Shown: positions 11,974 through 24,490, counted from the stretch's first letter. The stretch: DNA of 64,000 bases from Zonotrichia leucophrys gambelii (GCF_028769735.1 NC_088173.1:71298463-71362462), one strand, 5' to 3'. The notes: generated by a model from the letters alone, not told the origin. Numbers and translations: made by a program.

Positions 11974-13493
11974 GCCTCTTTCCCAATCCATGTCACCCCT
12001 GGGAGGGAGCTGCCAGCAGGAGCTTCACTCCACGTGTTCCTTTGGCTCCGGGACGGGGACAAGTGGAATTTATGATTCTCAGAGCCCCCATTGTCAGGAT
12101 TTCCAAATCCCACATGTGCTGGCCTTGGAAAAAGTTGGGTTTGTTCCTGCAATTAAAGCACCACAGAAATATCCAGCGGATGAGGTGCTCCAGGCTCCAT
12201 GGATCATGGAATTCAGCCCTGCAGGCGTTGATAAACTGGGTTTTGCCAGGCTGGGGTTTGGGTTTTCGGGGTTTTAGAGCTGCTGTAGGGTTGGGGTTGG
12301 GGTTTGGTGCTGGGCACCCTGCTAATGAATGGCAGCGGTGCCCTGAACTCTGCCTGGCCCCAAAGCTTTGCTGACAGAAATTTTGGCCTCCCAGATAAAA
12401 GGGAGAGGGGAAAAAAATCTAAAAAGTGAAGCAGGTGAGGTCAGGTGGAGGTGAAAAGAGGCTGAAAAGTGGGAATGGGGCTGGGATAAACCCCTGATGG
12501 CTCAGGAATAGCACAGCCCAGATGTTCTTAGCCAAAAAAAAAAAAGGGAGAAGGGATATTTAGGGAAGTGAGGATGAGAATAAAATTAGGAATGCAGAGG
12601 TGAGAACCTCCAAGGGAAGGGTTTCATGTTTGCCATGGAGCCAAGTTGAAATTCCCATTCTAGGATTCCATGAATCAAAGGGAAACATCAACCACCAACG
12701 ATTTGTATCCATGAGGGGGAAGGAGCTGGAAAACTGAGCTGGAATTTGCTCCATGGCCATTTTGGGTCATCCCAGCATTGGGTGTCTCAGGGCAGGCCTG
12801 ACATCCTGATACTGCTCTGAGGTGCAAGAAAATTTCCAGGGAAAAACCAAGAGAATTTCCAGGGGAAAAACCATCTCTGGAAGGATGATTTGTGCCCTGA
12901 AGCAGTGTTTGATAATCCTTAAAAAAATCCATTTACAGAACTGAGGAGAAGGAAGAGGTTTATTTATATGAAGCTATTCCAGTTTTCTGCTGCAGAATTC
13001 TCAGTTTTTATATATTCCTAAATATTCCAGAAAACTAAAGCAGGGTCGGAGTGATTTGCTCCAAGCCCCATCAACTCCAGCTGAGGGCTCTGATGATAAA
13101 CTGTCAAGAAATCCAGGGTTTTGTGGTTTATCCTTAAAAATCCATGGAAAACATGTATTTCCAATCCTTACCTGTGCATTGGAGAGGTTTAGGGTGAAGT
13201 TTTCCTGGAAATTGTTTTTTAAATATGGATTTTCTCTGATATTTTGGGAGCTGTGGGTGGGATTGTGGTGAGTTCCCGGTGATCCCATGGGATGCTCCAT
13301 GGGGTTCCCTGAGGCCACCTTGCCACAAAAGCTCCTGGACTGAGACTCAGACCCACCTGCTGTGGCTTCCTCAGCAGGACATGGGACCCAGAGTCTCCAC
13401 ATCCTTGTACAAGGGTGCAAATGTATTGATTCTGTGCTAGGTTTCTTATTTTAGGGGAAATTCCACCATGGAAAATGTTCTCCAGCCCAGGGC
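11974..13493. other. intronic stretch without gene
   Basis: No exon seen. It contains a G-run-rich patch at 12238-12311 (GGGTTGGGGTTGGGG words) and a 22-bp direct duplication near 12834-12874. Confidence 0.5.
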
Positions 13494-13626
13494 AGTGGTG
13501 GGTTCAAAATCCCTGTGGATGTGGCGCTTGGGAATGTGGTTTAGTGGTGGAATTGGCAGTTCTGGGAAACTCAATGGTCTTAAAAATCTTTTCCGACCTC
13601 AGTGATTCCATAATTCTCTGATTCCA
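13494..13626 (+). repeat. CR1 LINE 3' end, old
   Basis: Sense fragment with the CCCTGTGGATGTGGCGCTTG box and a diverged tail CAGTGATTCCATAATTC. Confidence 0.6.
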
Positions 13627-14147
13627 TCTCTGTTAGGGCCAAATCCTTGGGATTTCCCTCAACAATCCCATTTTGCCCTGAATCAAGGAGGATGTTTTGT
13701 ATGGAAAAAGGATTTTTTTCAGTTGTTTTAGCAAGATTTCTTTTAAAGAATCCAAAAGAGAGCCTGGTATCTTTTGGAGACCCCTTTGAAGGTTTTGGGG
13801 ATCCGGTGCCTTGAGCTTGGTGTGTGCTGGATGAGCTCCTCTTCCAGGTGCTGGGAAAGAGGAACTTTTTTGTTTTCCCCTGGAATTCAAAGCCCTGGGA
13901 ATGGCTGAGTAACCAACCCAACCACGAGGGGTGCCAGGAGGGCCCTCTGATGGAAGATGCTCATTTTCATGCCACTTGTGCCATCACGAGGTGACAATCC
14001 TTGGCCACCCTGGTCTTCAGATATGTCCGGAGTGGTGGCGTCGTCTCTCCCAGCTGCCACCAGAGCTCTCACAGCATTAACTGGTTTTAATTCCAGCAGG
14101 AATTCCCTGCTCCTCCCCTGCGTGGGTGTCAGGGTGGTCAGACAGTA
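13627..14147. other. intronic stretch without gene
   Basis: No recognisable feature. Confidence 0.5.
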
Positions 14148-14325
14148 GAGGTGGGATCCCAGATTTGCTGTGGCTGCCCCTGGATGCCTGGCAGTGTCCA
14201 AGGCCAGGTTGGACATTGGGGCTTGGATCCACCTTGGACAGTGGGAGGTGTCCCTGCCATGGATTGGGTGGCACTGGATAATTTTTAAGGTTCCCTTCCA
14301 ACCCAAACTTTCCATGACTCCGTTA
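14148..14325 (+). repeat. CR1-J-like LINE 3' end
   Basis: Sense fragment with CAGATTTGCTGTGGCTGCCC, GGAGGTGTCCCTGCC and a slightly degenerate tail CTTTCCATGACTCC. Confidence 0.8.
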
Positions 14326-14577
14326 TTCCTTTTTTCCCTTACTTCTACCCTTTCTCAGCAGACTCTCCTAATTTTTCCCTCTAAGTCCATTTTCTTTTTC
14401 ATTTGAATGTCAGATTTAATATCCTGAGCTCAGACTTTGAGGTTTTTCATTGTGTTCCCCAAATCCTTCATTCCCACATAAACATTCCCACGTTTTTTGA
14501 TTAACCAGAACATGTTCCCTGGGGAGATAATCCCAGAATACTTACGGTTGGAAAACACACAAGGAACACCACTGGTT

Positions 14578-14738
14578 ATCCAGAGCAGCTGTGGCTGTCC
14601 CTGGATTCCTGGAAGTGTCCAAGGCCAGGTTGGACACTGGGAGCAGACTGGGATGGTGGGAGGTGTCCCTGCCCATGGATGGGGTGGAGTTGGATGGGCT
14701 TTAAGGTCTCTTCCTACCCAAACCATTCCACGATTCCA
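14578..14738 (+). repeat. CR1 LINE 3' end
   Basis: Sense fragment with GTCCAAGGCCAGGTTGGACA, the CCCTGCCCATGG box and tail CATTCCACGATTCC. It lies 250 bp from the previous copy in the same orientation. Confidence 0.8.
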
Positions 14739-14989
14739 TATTATCCCCCACAGGGAGGGCTTTAAGGTCTTCTGGAAGTTCTAAACCCCTTTTCTCCGGA
14801 GCTGTGGGACATCCCTGCCTTTGCTGTTGATTCCTTGCCCCATGCAAGCCAGACTTGGCTCCTGATCCTCTTTTCCAACTTCCAAACCCCACAGCTTCTC
14901 TTCTCCTGCTGCTTTTGCCCTGTCTGGGTCCCAGTTTGTTGGACACTTCCCCATCCCTCCATCCTCACATTCCCTCTCCATCCCCAGCC

Positions 14990-15780
14990 ACAGCTCTGCT
15001 CTCCGAGCGCCCGGAGAGGGAAATAAATCGTGCAGAAAGAACTTCCCTGCCCCTGAATTCCCCCTGGATCCCCTCCTGCCCGGGATATAATTAATGCTGC
15101 CATTGTTCTCCTCGGTTTGTATATTTAGATGGCCTTTTTGTTTAAAGTTGATTCCTCGCTGCTCCTTGGAATATCTCCCCGGGGAGGGAAATGGATGATA
15201 TTCCAACGGCGGCTCGGCCACAATATGCACTAAATAAACACACTGGCTAAAAAACGCCATAAAGGCCCCTTTGTCCTGGTGGACGGCAAAAAAAGGGGGG
15301 GAGAAAACACTCTCCCAGAAGGATGGTGGGGAGTGAAACTTATCTGGGAGATCTCCCATGGCTGCGATTGTCCCGGGAAGTGCCCTAAATTAAACACTTC
15401 CACCCTTCAGCGCTCCCCTGGAGCGTCACTCCGTGGGAGGATTCCCAGGAGCAGCGGGAGCGTGGGGATGATGGGCAGCGCACGGGTATCGATTAAATGA
15501 CAGCTCTGCCTCCTCACAGCGCTGATCTTGGCTCGGGGCTGGGCCCCGCCGGGGGCTCGGCTCAGCTATCTCAGTTTAATGATCGGGTTTCCATCTCCGC
15601 CGCGAGAGTCATTTGTATTCCAGAGGCTCCGGAGCGGGGAGAGCGAGGGGGCTACGGGAGCACCCAGCGATGCAGGGAAGGCTGAGAGTCCTCCCAATGG
15701 CTCTCTGATCCGTGATGGGCAGGAAATTAACCCAAACCCTGAGTTTTGGAGGGGATCGCCGGTGTTTAACCCCAGGTGAT
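14990..15780. promoter_or_regulatory. repeat-poor, motif-rich island (candidate CNE)
   Basis: Complex sequence with a TAATTA homeodomain core at 15088-15093, a SOX-like CATTGTTC just after it, and AT-rich conserved-looking words (AATATGCACTAAATAAACAC) through 15280. CpG-rich sequence follows to 15700. It is unlike the flanking CR1 and minisatellite DNA. Strong candidate for an intronic enhancer, unproven. Confidence 0.35.
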
Positions 15781-15867
15781 CTGGTGTTCACCTCCACACG
15801 GAGCTGAATCCCGAGGCTTGCAGCTCCCTGGTGTCACTGGAAGCTCCACCAGCATGGACCTGGTTAT

Positions 15868-16277
15868 ATTTATTTAATGTCTCCTTTACTTTGTTCTGGT
15901 TTTATTTTTTAATTACTCCTTGGTCTGGGTTCTATGATAATTTTTTAATTTCTCCTTGGCCAGGTTCTACTTTAATTTTTTTAGTTTCTCCTTGACCTTG
16001 TTCTATTTTAATTTTTAAATTTCTCCTTGGCCTGATTTTATTTTAATTTTTTATATTTCTCCTTGACCTTGTTCTATTTTAATTTTTTAATTTCTCCTTG
16101 ATCTGGTTCTATTTTAATTTTTTTAGTTTTTCCTTGACCTTGTTCTGTTTTAATTTTTTAATTTCTCCTTGTCTGATTTTATTTTAATTTTTAAATTTTT
16201 CCTTGACCTGGTTCTACTTTAATTTTTTTTACTTTCTCCTTGACCTTGTTCTATTTTAATTTTTAAATTTCTCCTTG
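15868..16277 (+). repeat. minisatellite, about 36-bp unit
   Basis: About eleven tandem copies of a unit carrying CTCCTTGACCTTGTTCTATT followed by a T/A-rich spacer. CTCCTT boxes recur at 35-36 bp spacing (15916, 15952, 15988, 16023). Confidence 0.9.
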
Positions 16278-16776
16278 CCCTCCTTGGTTGGAATGGAACC
16301 ATTTCATGGAGCTGTTGCGTGGTGACATCGAGCTGGGCTCAGCCTGTTGGTTGAGCTGGTGTCAGATGGTGACAATTCCATCAGGGAAGCTCTTGGAACC
16401 TTATCAACCTCGGGGACTCATCCTGAGGAGGAACAATCTCCATTAATTATTAATAATTAATTATTAATGTGTAAAACAACACCATGAATGAGTGCAGCAA
16501 TCCTGCATCCCGTCAGGCACAAGATAACGCGGATTTTGGGACCAGGTTCAGCGCTGGGTTAATGGATCCGGGTCTGGAGTTATCTCAGGAACGTCCCTTT
16601 GGTGTTGTGGGATTGGGGAATGAACTCGGAGGAAAATCTGAGACAGGGATGGAAATATTGGGTTTGATAAAAATACTGGGTTTGATAAAAATATTTGGCT
16701 TGGTAAAAATATTGGGTTTGAATCACAGCAAAATCTGCTGGGCCAAAGAGGTCGTTAAATCAAGGTGGGTTTTCAG
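16278..16776. other. intronic stretch with short repeats
   Basis: No gene seen. It contains a palindromic ATTAATTATTAATAATTAAT patch near 16442-16470 and a 22-bp TTGATAAAAATATTGGG-type unit repeated three to four times at 16650-16722. Confidence 0.6.
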
Positions 16777-17310
16777 GAATGGTGAGTTTGGGAATGGCTG
16801 GGAAGGATGAGGAATGGGGAGTTTGAGAATGCCTGGGAAAGGTGAGGAATGGTGAGTTGGGAATGGCTGGGAAGGCTTTGGAGTAACAAGTTGGGAATGG
16901 CTGGGAAGGGTGAGGAATGGGGAGCTGGGAATGGTTGGGAAGGGTGAGGAATGGTGAGTTTGGAAAAGCTGGGAAGACTGAGGAATGGCAAGTTTGGAAT
17001 GGTTGGGAAGGCTTTGGAATTACAAGTTGGGAATGGCTGGGAAGGGTGAAGAATGGAGTTTGGAATGGCTGGGAAGGGTGAGGAATGGCAAGTTTGGGAA
17101 TGGCTGGGAAGGCCTTGGAATGGCGAGTTGGGAATGGCTGGGAAGGCTTTGGAATGGCGAGTTTGGGAATGGCTGGGAAGGGTGAGGAATAGCAAGTTTG
17201 GGAATGGCTGGGAAGGCTTGGAATGGTGGGAAGGCTTGGAATGGAAAGGGATTGGGAATGGCTGGGAAGGCTTTGGAATGGCGAGTTGGGAATGGCTGCG
17301 ACGGCTGCGC
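16777..17310 (+). repeat. minisatellite, about 35-bp unit
   Basis: About fifteen copies built on GGGAATGGCTGGGAAGG with alternating second halves (GTGAGGAATGG or CTTTGGAATGG). The resulting 214-aa frame on the - strand is repeat-derived. Confidence 0.9.
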
Positions 17311-18217
17311 AGGAGGAAAATGTCTGAGGGAGGAGGTGAGGAGGGAATTGTTGAATGGAGCTGCAGGAAGCACCCCTGGGATGGGGTTTGTTGTTGCCGT
17401 CCTTGTAAAGAACCCAAATTTTGCAGAATTTGGATCAGAAATTTGAAAAATCATGATTGTCTCTCAGCATTCCATGGGGAAGGCAGCTTTAAGTTTTTGG
17501 GTCTCTCTGCAGGCCATGGTAATGGTGCTCCCAAGGAGTTAATAAGGTTAAATGGGATTTTAAAAATATTTTAGGAAGGTTCTGGATGATTTCAGGCCCC
17601 ACACCTTGGGAATGGGTGGAATTGTTAGCCAGGAACATCTTTGTGCCTCAGTTGTCCATGTGGGTGCTGATTCTTTGTCTTTCCTCCTTTATTTAACCCT
17701 TAAATTTTAGAAGGATTTGGGATGGATGCAGGGACAGATAAGGGGACTTATGGATATTTAGATAAAAATGGATATAAATAGATACAGGTAAATGTAAACC
17801 TCGATTTTGGCTGTTTACCGGCTGTGGTGTCTCAATCTTACTACACGGTTGGTAGGGAGATATTTCTCTTCTTCCCTTCTCCTTTCTATCTCCATCATTT
17901 CCATTTCCATCCCCATCCCTTGTTTCTGCCCTCTCCCTTCAGAAATTGCTGAATTTTTCCCATTTTTTTTCATTTTTTCATTTTTTTTTGTTATTTTTCA
18001 CGAGTTTTCGATTTTTTTTCCATTATTTTATTCTTTAACAGTAGAGAGCCCAGTTACACCAGCTTGCTCTTCTCCAGTGCGGGGAAGGTACTGAATTAAC
18101 TGGGGGGAAAAAAAGATGAAATGTAATTGTGGTCCGGTAAAAAGGGATGGATGTTGATGGTTGAACTTAGGGGGGCTTAGGATGGGAAAATTTCTGGGAA
18201 TGTGAAAGCCTCGGAAT
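17311..18217. other. intronic stretch without gene
   Basis: No exon or clear repeat apart from T-rich runs at about 17958-18025. Confidence 0.5.
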
Positions 18218-18626
18218 TAACACCTCCCACTGTCCCAGGTTGATCCAAGCCCCATTGTCCAGCCTGGCCTTGGGGACTGCCAGCGATCCAAGGGCAGTCA
18301 CAGCAAATCTGGGAATTCCAGCCCAGCCAGGAATTCCTTGCCAAGATCCCAGCCCAATCTCCCCTTTCCCAGTGGCAGCCATTCCCTGGCTCCTGTCCCT
18401 GCAGGCCTTGTCCCCAGTCCCTCTCCAGCTCTCCTGGAGCCCCTCCAGGGGCTCTGAGGATTCCCTGGAATTTTCCCTTCTCCAGGGGAACATTCCCAGC
18501 TCTCCCAGCCTGGCTCCGCTCTTCCTGACCCCTCTCCAGACTCTCTTCAGCAGTTCTGCGTCCTTCCCATGTTGGGGACACCAGACCTGGACACGGAATT
18601 CCAGATGGGATTTCAGGAGAGCGGGA
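18218..18626 (-). repeat. CR1 LINE, 3' fragment
   Basis: Antisense copy lacking the extreme tail. It runs from CACCTCCCACTGTCCCAG through CAGCCAGGAATTCC into older internal CR1 text (GACACCAGACCTGGACAC, then CAGATGGGATTTCAGG). Confidence 0.75.
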
Positions 18627-19250
18627 TGATCCCATCCTGGTAGGAGTTTTCCAGAAGACGCAGTGGGCCAGTGCCACTGCTCATGGACTTCCTTTCCAGT
18701 CCCATTCCAGTGGATATCCAAAATCCACGATTCCACTTTCCCTCCCTTAGGAGCCACTCCTCTTCCAAACTTCAGCCTCATCCCCACATCCAACCCGGCA
18801 CTTTTGAGGAATTTTGGTTTCTCCTAAAAACCCAACCCCCCTTTTTTTTTTAGGGGGTGGAGGTTTGGAAACCTTTTTTGGGCTGTGGTTTTGGAAGGTA
18901 ATTCCAGGGAAAAGGGCTCTGTGGGCTCTGCGTGCTGGTAGCTTCAATGAGGAGGAATGCTCTGAACCGGAACGTTCCGCGCTCCTGGAGCCAGAGATTC
19001 CTGATTAATAAGGAAAACAGGACGGCTTCCTCCCTCCAAGGGGCAGGGATTAGAAAAATTAAGCAACAGGGCTGAGGAAAAGCCTGGAGGGAGAGAGCAG
19101 AGTGATAACAAAGGAGAGGAGAGGAAGAATAATAAGTGTGAATCCCAAAAAACAGTGGGGAGGGAAGTGGTTTCCAAGAGGCAGAGGGAGCTGGGTTGGA
19201 GAAGGGTTGGATTGTTGAAGATGCACAGTGGATTTGCTGGGCATCTTTTT
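18627..19250. other. intronic stretch without gene
   Basis: No recognisable feature beyond a T-run near 18840. Confidence 0.5.
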
Positions 19251-19562
19251 CAATCTGTTTTCCAAACCTTTTCTTAATATTTTTCAGTATTTTTTCAATG
19301 TTTTTCAATTTTATATATTTTTACTTTTTTCAATATTTTTTATATATTTTTACTGTTTCAATATTTTTAAATATTTTTCAGCATTATTTCAATGGTCCTC
19401 AATATTTTACAATATTTTACAAATTTTTCTGGTATTTTTTCTCTTTTTTTGTTTTTTTTTGTTTTTTGTTTTTTTTGTTTTTTTGTTTTCCAATATTTTT
19501 CTATATATTTTCAGTATTTTTCAATATTTTCTCAATATTTTCCCCAGTATTTTATAATATCT
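19251..19562 (+). repeat. T/A-rich low-complexity tract
   Basis: Irregular TTTTTCAATATTTT-type words with GTTTTTTTG runs. No coding potential. Confidence 0.9.
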
Positions 19563-19607
19563 GAGGTGAGAAATGTTGCTGTCATGGAAATGACATCCAT
19601 AGGGAGT

Positions 19608-19881
19608 CTGGCCTTTCCTTTCCTTCCCTTCTTTCTCTTCTCTTTTCCTTTCCTTCTCTTCCCTCCTCCCTCCTCCTTCCTTCCTTCCCTTCCTTCCCTT
19701 CCCAATTCCTTCCCTTCTTCCCTTCTTCCCTTCCTTCCTTCCCTTCCTTCCCTTCCTTCCCTTCCTCCTTCCTTCCTTCCCTTCCCTTCCCTTCCCTTCC
19801 CTTCCCTTCCCTTCCCTTCCCTTCCCTTCCCTTCCCTTCCCTTCCCTTCCCTTCCCTTCCCTTCCCTTCCCTTCCCTTCCC
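19608..19881 (+). repeat. polypyrimidine tract with pure CCCTT pentamer array
   Basis: T/C-only sequence. From about 19767 it becomes a near-perfect (TTCCC)n array of more than twenty units. It is open in several frames but not coding. Confidence 0.95.
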
Positions 19882-20030
19882 ATTTGGATTTTAGGGAAAG
19901 AAATGACCCTTTAAGGTGTTAAACCAAATCAAAAATATCCAGGAAAGCCTTTTTTTCCTGAGGAGTTAACCCATAAGGGAAGGAGCTGGGAAGAGTGACT
20001 TATCCACCAGATCCATATTTCACCTCAAAA

Positions 20031-20092
20031 TCATGGAATCATTGGGTTGGGAAAGCCCTCCAAGGCCACCAAATCCAACTTTGGGACCACGA
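20031..20092 (-). repeat. CR1 tail fragment, old subfamily
   Basis: Antisense: AATCATGGAATCATTGGGTT, then CCAAATCCAACTTTGGGACC, as in the AATCATTGAGGTTGG class of CR1 ends. Confidence 0.55.
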
Positions 20093-20154
20093 GGGCTCAG
20101 GATGGGCAGCCAGGAGCGAGGGGGAGAGGGAGGGATGGATACATGGAAGGAGTT

Positions 20155-20610
20155 TATGAATTCCACGAAGACCAAAGCCATTCCCAGTGGAATTCCGACG
20201 CTGTTTGTGGCAGGAGATCCCGGTTTCCCGCCGCCTCGGCCCCGTCACCCTCCCCGAGCGTTCCTCCTTTTCCAAATGTCCTCCCCTAATGAAACAGAAA
20301 CACATGGCGGCTCTTTTTGCCCGAATTCCAGGTTAATTTGAAAAAGGCCGTTTCCATCAGACGTTCTGTACACAAAGGGCTCCGCGTTGCGACTGCAGAA
20401 AATTCAATTGTAAACTCCCAGCCGGGGCCTTGGGGGGCAGAGAAACGGGAGACGGGAGCCGGGCCCTCTTCCCAGCTCCACCGGGAGCCTGGCAGGGAGC
20501 GGGGAAGATTCCTTCCCTTCAGCTTCCATAAACCTCAAAGCGTGGCTCAGATCCTTGTCCTTACCCCCGACTCCAGCCGTGCTCAGATTCCCAGTGGCTT
20601 CTTCCAGATG
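20155..20610. promoter_or_regulatory. repeat-poor island (candidate CNE)
   Basis: Complex sequence with CCTAATGAAACAGAAACACA, AGGTTAATTTG and TTCAATTGTAAAC words and moderate CpG. No CR1 similarity. Candidate intronic regulatory element only. Confidence 0.25.
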
Positions 20611-20999
20611 AATTAGAGAGTTTGCCTTTTTTTTTTTTCCTGCTGATTTCAAGGGAGTTGTTCCTAAAAAAAAGGGAGTATTAAAAATGGGATTCATCCA
20701 GTTTCTGATGCTAGATTTTAATTGCTGCTAATTGTTGCAGTAAATCTGTCTCAGTGGCTGAGGCTGCAGCTGTGGCAACAGGTCCAGGTGGAGCAGCACC
20801 TTCCCAGTTCCCGGCTTGAGCCGGATTCTAATTCCTTAAACCTGGGAAAAGACTGGGAGCAGCCCTGGGAGAGGGATTTGGGATGTTGTGGATGAGGCTG
20901 GAATGGCCCAGCCCAGAGCCCCCTGGCTGGTGCCAAAGGCAAGGTGGGAATTGTGTCCCTGTGCCCTCCCTCAGGTGAGAGCCCACCTGCAGAGCTGCC

Positions 21000-21476
21000 C
21001 CAGCCCTGGGGCCAACAGCAGGAGGACGTGGAGCTGCTGCAGAGAGCCCAGAGGAGGCCCTGGAGCTGCTGCAGGGCTGGAGCCCCTCTGCTCTGGAGCC
21101 AGGCTGGAGGGCTGGGAATGTTCCCCTGGAGAAGGGAAGGCTCCAGGCAGAGCTCAGAGCCCCTGGCAGGGCCTGGAGGGGCTCCAGGAGAGCTGGAGAG
21201 GGACTGGGGACAAGGGATGGAGGGACAGGAGCCAGGGAATGGCTCCCACTGGGAAAGGGGAGATTGGGCTGGGATCTTGGCAAGGAATTGCTGGCTGGGC
21301 TGGAATTCCCAGATTTGCTGTGGCTGCCCCTGGATCCCTGGCAGTGCCCAAGGCCAGGTTGGACACTGGGGCTTGGAGCAGCCTGGAACAGTGGGAGGTG
21401 TCCCTGTCCATGGGGCACTGGATGGAATTTAAGATCCCTTCCCACCCAACCCATTCCATGATTCCATGATTCCATG
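21000..21476 (+). repeat. CR1-J-like LINE, longer 3' fragment
   Basis: Sense copy of about 475 bp, from CAGCCCTGGGGCCAACAGCA to the doubled tail ATTCCATGATTCCATGATTCC. Open frames of 193-215 aa across it are repeat-derived and match frames on the other long copies. Confidence 0.85.
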
Positions 21477-22263
21477 TAATAAAATACATAACGTCTAATA
21501 AGTTTATAAGATCATAAACCCCATAAACAACATTACCTAATATTGTGTGTAACCATGTAAAGCTCCGTATAATTGTTACATATAACACAGTGCAACCAAT
21601 CTAATTTAATCCTATATCCAAAGGAAATGGACACCCAAGCTCTCATGGCCCGGGAGCTTTGCCCCTGCCTTTCCCTCTCAGCTCCTCCCGGCACTTCTGG
21701 AGTTCGCTGCAATCCCACCAAGGGTGGAGGGTTCTTGAGTTACTCCCAGTTCCAGGGAAATTGGAGAGGAGGGGAAGCCCAGCCTTGCCCCTGGAGAGGG
21801 GCTCAGGGCTCGTTGCTCCCTGAGAATCCAGCAGGAAGGGAGTTCCCAGATGGGACCAGGTTCAGATGGGATAAGGTTGGCCCATCCCTGGGTCAGGGAT
21901 TGATCACGAGATATAAATTTGGATAAAGCCATAATTTGGTGTTCACTGAGCACTTTATCTCAGCACTTGGTGGCTTTTAGGAGCTCCAGGATGTCTCTGG
22001 AAATCACTTAACCCTTAATTCCCATGGGCTCTAATTAATTTATTTCTTAATGAAGCTGCTGGTTTTTAGCATCTCTGAGATCAGATCAGGGTTTTATTTG
22101 CTCGTTTTTATTTCTCAGGTTTTATTTCCTCTTTGTTGTTTTCCTGGTCTGGTTTTGCTCCTCTTTATTTCCTGGAGCATTTCAGGGCTTGGTTTGCCAG
22201 GGCCAGCTCCGTCCCTGGGTCTGAGAGGTTCTCTGGGATGCCAGGGAGGTGAATCCAGGTGGG
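21477..22263. other. intronic stretch without gene
   Basis: AT-rich just after the CR1 tail (21476-21620), then ordinary intron. No feature seen. Confidence 0.5.
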
Positions 22264-22541
22264 AATCAGGCTCTGCTCCTGGGAAACAAGGGACACAACA
22301 AGGACAAACAGCCTCAAGTTGTACTGGGGAGCTTTAGGCTGGAATTAGGGAAATTTCTCCATGGAAAGAGTGGCCACGCACTGGAACTGCCCATGGAAGT
22401 GATGGGATGTCCATTCCTGGAGGGATATAAATCCCTGGGGATGTGGCCCTGGGGACATGGAGCACTGGTGGCCTTGGCAGTGCAGGGAATGGTTGGAGTC
22501 CGTGGTCTGAAGGATCTTTTCCAACCCTTTTCCATGATTTT
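22264..22541 (+). repeat. CR1 LINE 3' end, older subfamily
   Basis: Sense copy with GGGACACAACAAGGACAAAC, TTTAGGCTGGAATTAGG, CACTGGAACTGCCC and tail CTTTTCCATGATTTT. It shows the order of boxes expected of a CR1 3' region. Confidence 0.7.
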
Positions 22542-23674
22542 AAAGCAGCTTTGCTTTTCCCTCCTGCCCATCCCATCTTTTCCCTGCTGCTTTCAGCATC
22601 AGACAAGCAGAGGATTAAAAACCCTCTGGATTCCCACTTTCACTGACATCTCATCCACATCTTCTTCATCCACAAGGATTTTCCCTTTTCCTTTGCATTT
22701 TTCCCAAACTCAGCATTCCCATTGATCAGTCGTACAATCAATTCTTTAAATATTCTTTATTCCCTGCCTTTCCTGGAGGTTTTATTTGCCCAAACGAGGG
22801 CTGGGCTGGGATTTAGGTGGGCAGAGGAGCTGCTGATGCCTCGTTGGAATGCAGGGAAATGCAGGAGGTCATGGATCCACAGCCTAAATTAGTGATGGGA
22901 TGTCATGAAAAATTCCTCTTGGAGCACAAGGAGAGTTCAGCACCTGCCAGGAGATTGCTTGGCTTTTATTTATTTTTAATTTTCCCTCTCTTTTTGAATT
23001 CCCTCTGTATTTTATTCATGTTTCTGTCTGGGCAGGCTCAGGGGGTTTTGGGGCCTATGCAGAAAACAGGGATTTTTTTTTTTTTTTTGAGGAAAAAAGA
23101 GGATCAGACACAGAGAGGGGAGGCACAAGGCTGGAAGAAAAGCAGGAATGAGAAATGAGGCTGGGACAGAGCCTCGTTAGCAGCAAGGAGGGATGAGCAG
23201 CAGGATAAATCAGGAATTTCTGCACTCCATGGAGTTTTCAGGGGTGCAGGAAGCTCCGTGCATCCAACTTATCCTGGGACTGGGTATTTGGGATGTCCCA
23301 GCTGGATCTGCTGGAGGTGGGAAGTGGATCCCAGCAGAGTCCAGGATCTCCAAACCTCCCAGGCTCACCCAGGGGTAGGAGCAACGCTGCCCAGCAGGAA
23401 TCATGGTATCCTTGGAAATGGAAACAGTGGAGCCTCGGGGTGGATGGAATTCCATCCCACACGGATCAGGAGATGGGAAAGAACTGGGGTAGAGGCAGCC
23501 AGGCAGACTCTTCCTTGGGACTGGAAATTTATGGGATAAGAGGCCTCTCTCCTTTGCTTTTCCAATGTGCTCCGATCCCACTCCTTCCCTGTGCCCGAAT
23601 TTATGGATATCCAGGTGTTGTATCCATATATCCTTTGATGGGGTTACCCCTGCATCCAGTGGCTTTGATGGATC
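22542..23674. other. intronic stretch without gene
   Basis: No exon seen. Contains a T-run near 23071-23088. Confidence 0.5.
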
Positions 23675-23766
23675 CTTTCCCTTTTCCCTTTTCCCTTTTC
23701 CCTTTTCCCTTTTCCCTTTTTCCCTGATTCCCTTTTTTCCCTGATTTCCTTTTTTTCCCTTTTCCT
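23675..23766 (+). repeat. CCCTTTT heptamer array
   Basis: About seven pure CCCTTTT units followed by degenerate TTTTCCCTGATT units. Confidence 0.9.
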
Positions 23767-24254
23767 GCCATTCCATTTAACTCTGGAATTGCTCCTGTCT
23801 GGTGGCATCCCATCCAGAGGTTGAAAAGCCACCAGAATCACCCCCAAAAGTTCCTCTTCCTTGGACAGTGACCCTTGGAATTGGGGTTGGGATCTCTGAG
23901 TCCCAGGAGAACGATTTTTTGAGGATTTGACATCTTAAAAATACAGAGAGGGTGGCCTGGAATGGCAGCTGGAAAACCAGTGGAAAACCAGTGCCAGGCT
24001 CGTGATTCCTCAGTGGTTTCACTGAGGATTTTGCCATCCCCCATCCCAGCTTCTCTCTCTGGGAGCAGCTTCTGGCTGTAACTTTAATCCTGCTTTTTTT
24101 TTTATTTCCTGAAATAATTCCTTTTCTTTTCTTTTTTTTTTTTTTTTGTCTTTTTGTGACTAACAATGACCTCAGCTGTTTGTTTAAGGAGTTCATAACC
24201 CCTCAGAAATGTTCCGACAACCCCAAGGAAGTTTCCAAGGAACCCTCGGGTCGG

Positions 24255-24490
24255 GAGCCTCTGGCATTGATCGGGGCTTCTGCTTTATGTTCCTATCAAA
24301 CAATAATGAAATTAAAAGGGAAGGAGAAAATAAACACATTTTGGGGTAAATAAAGACAAATTTATTTGTCTCCAACATCGCTGCTGGAGCTCAGGGAAGG
24401 GCCAGCAGACGGCTTGGCCCGGCCGCTGCTCCTTCCTGCCAGGAAAACGCGCTGGGAAGAGGGAACGAGGCAAGGGGACCATGGTGAAAA
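24255..24490. promoter_or_regulatory. repeat-poor island (candidate CNE)
   Basis: AT-rich conserved-looking words (CCTATCAAACAATAATGAAA, AAATAAACACATTTTGG) followed by a GC-rich half. No repeat similarity. Candidate only. Confidence 0.3.

Noticed and set aside
12238..12311. G-quadruplex or telomere-like TTGGGG patch
   Set aside because: Only three tight G-runs in a row; the fourth needs a loop of about nine bases. Too weak to list as a feature.
16773..17454. 214-aa and 144-aa - strand frames with SQPFP repeats
   Set aside because: Translation of the 35-bp minisatellite. Two frames are open at once, as expected of a repeat rather than a gene.
20828..21588. 200-aa class frames on both strands
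   Set aside because: They lie on a CR1 3' fragment and recur on the other long CR1 copies (2198, 9647, 40659). The CR1 3' end is non-coding.
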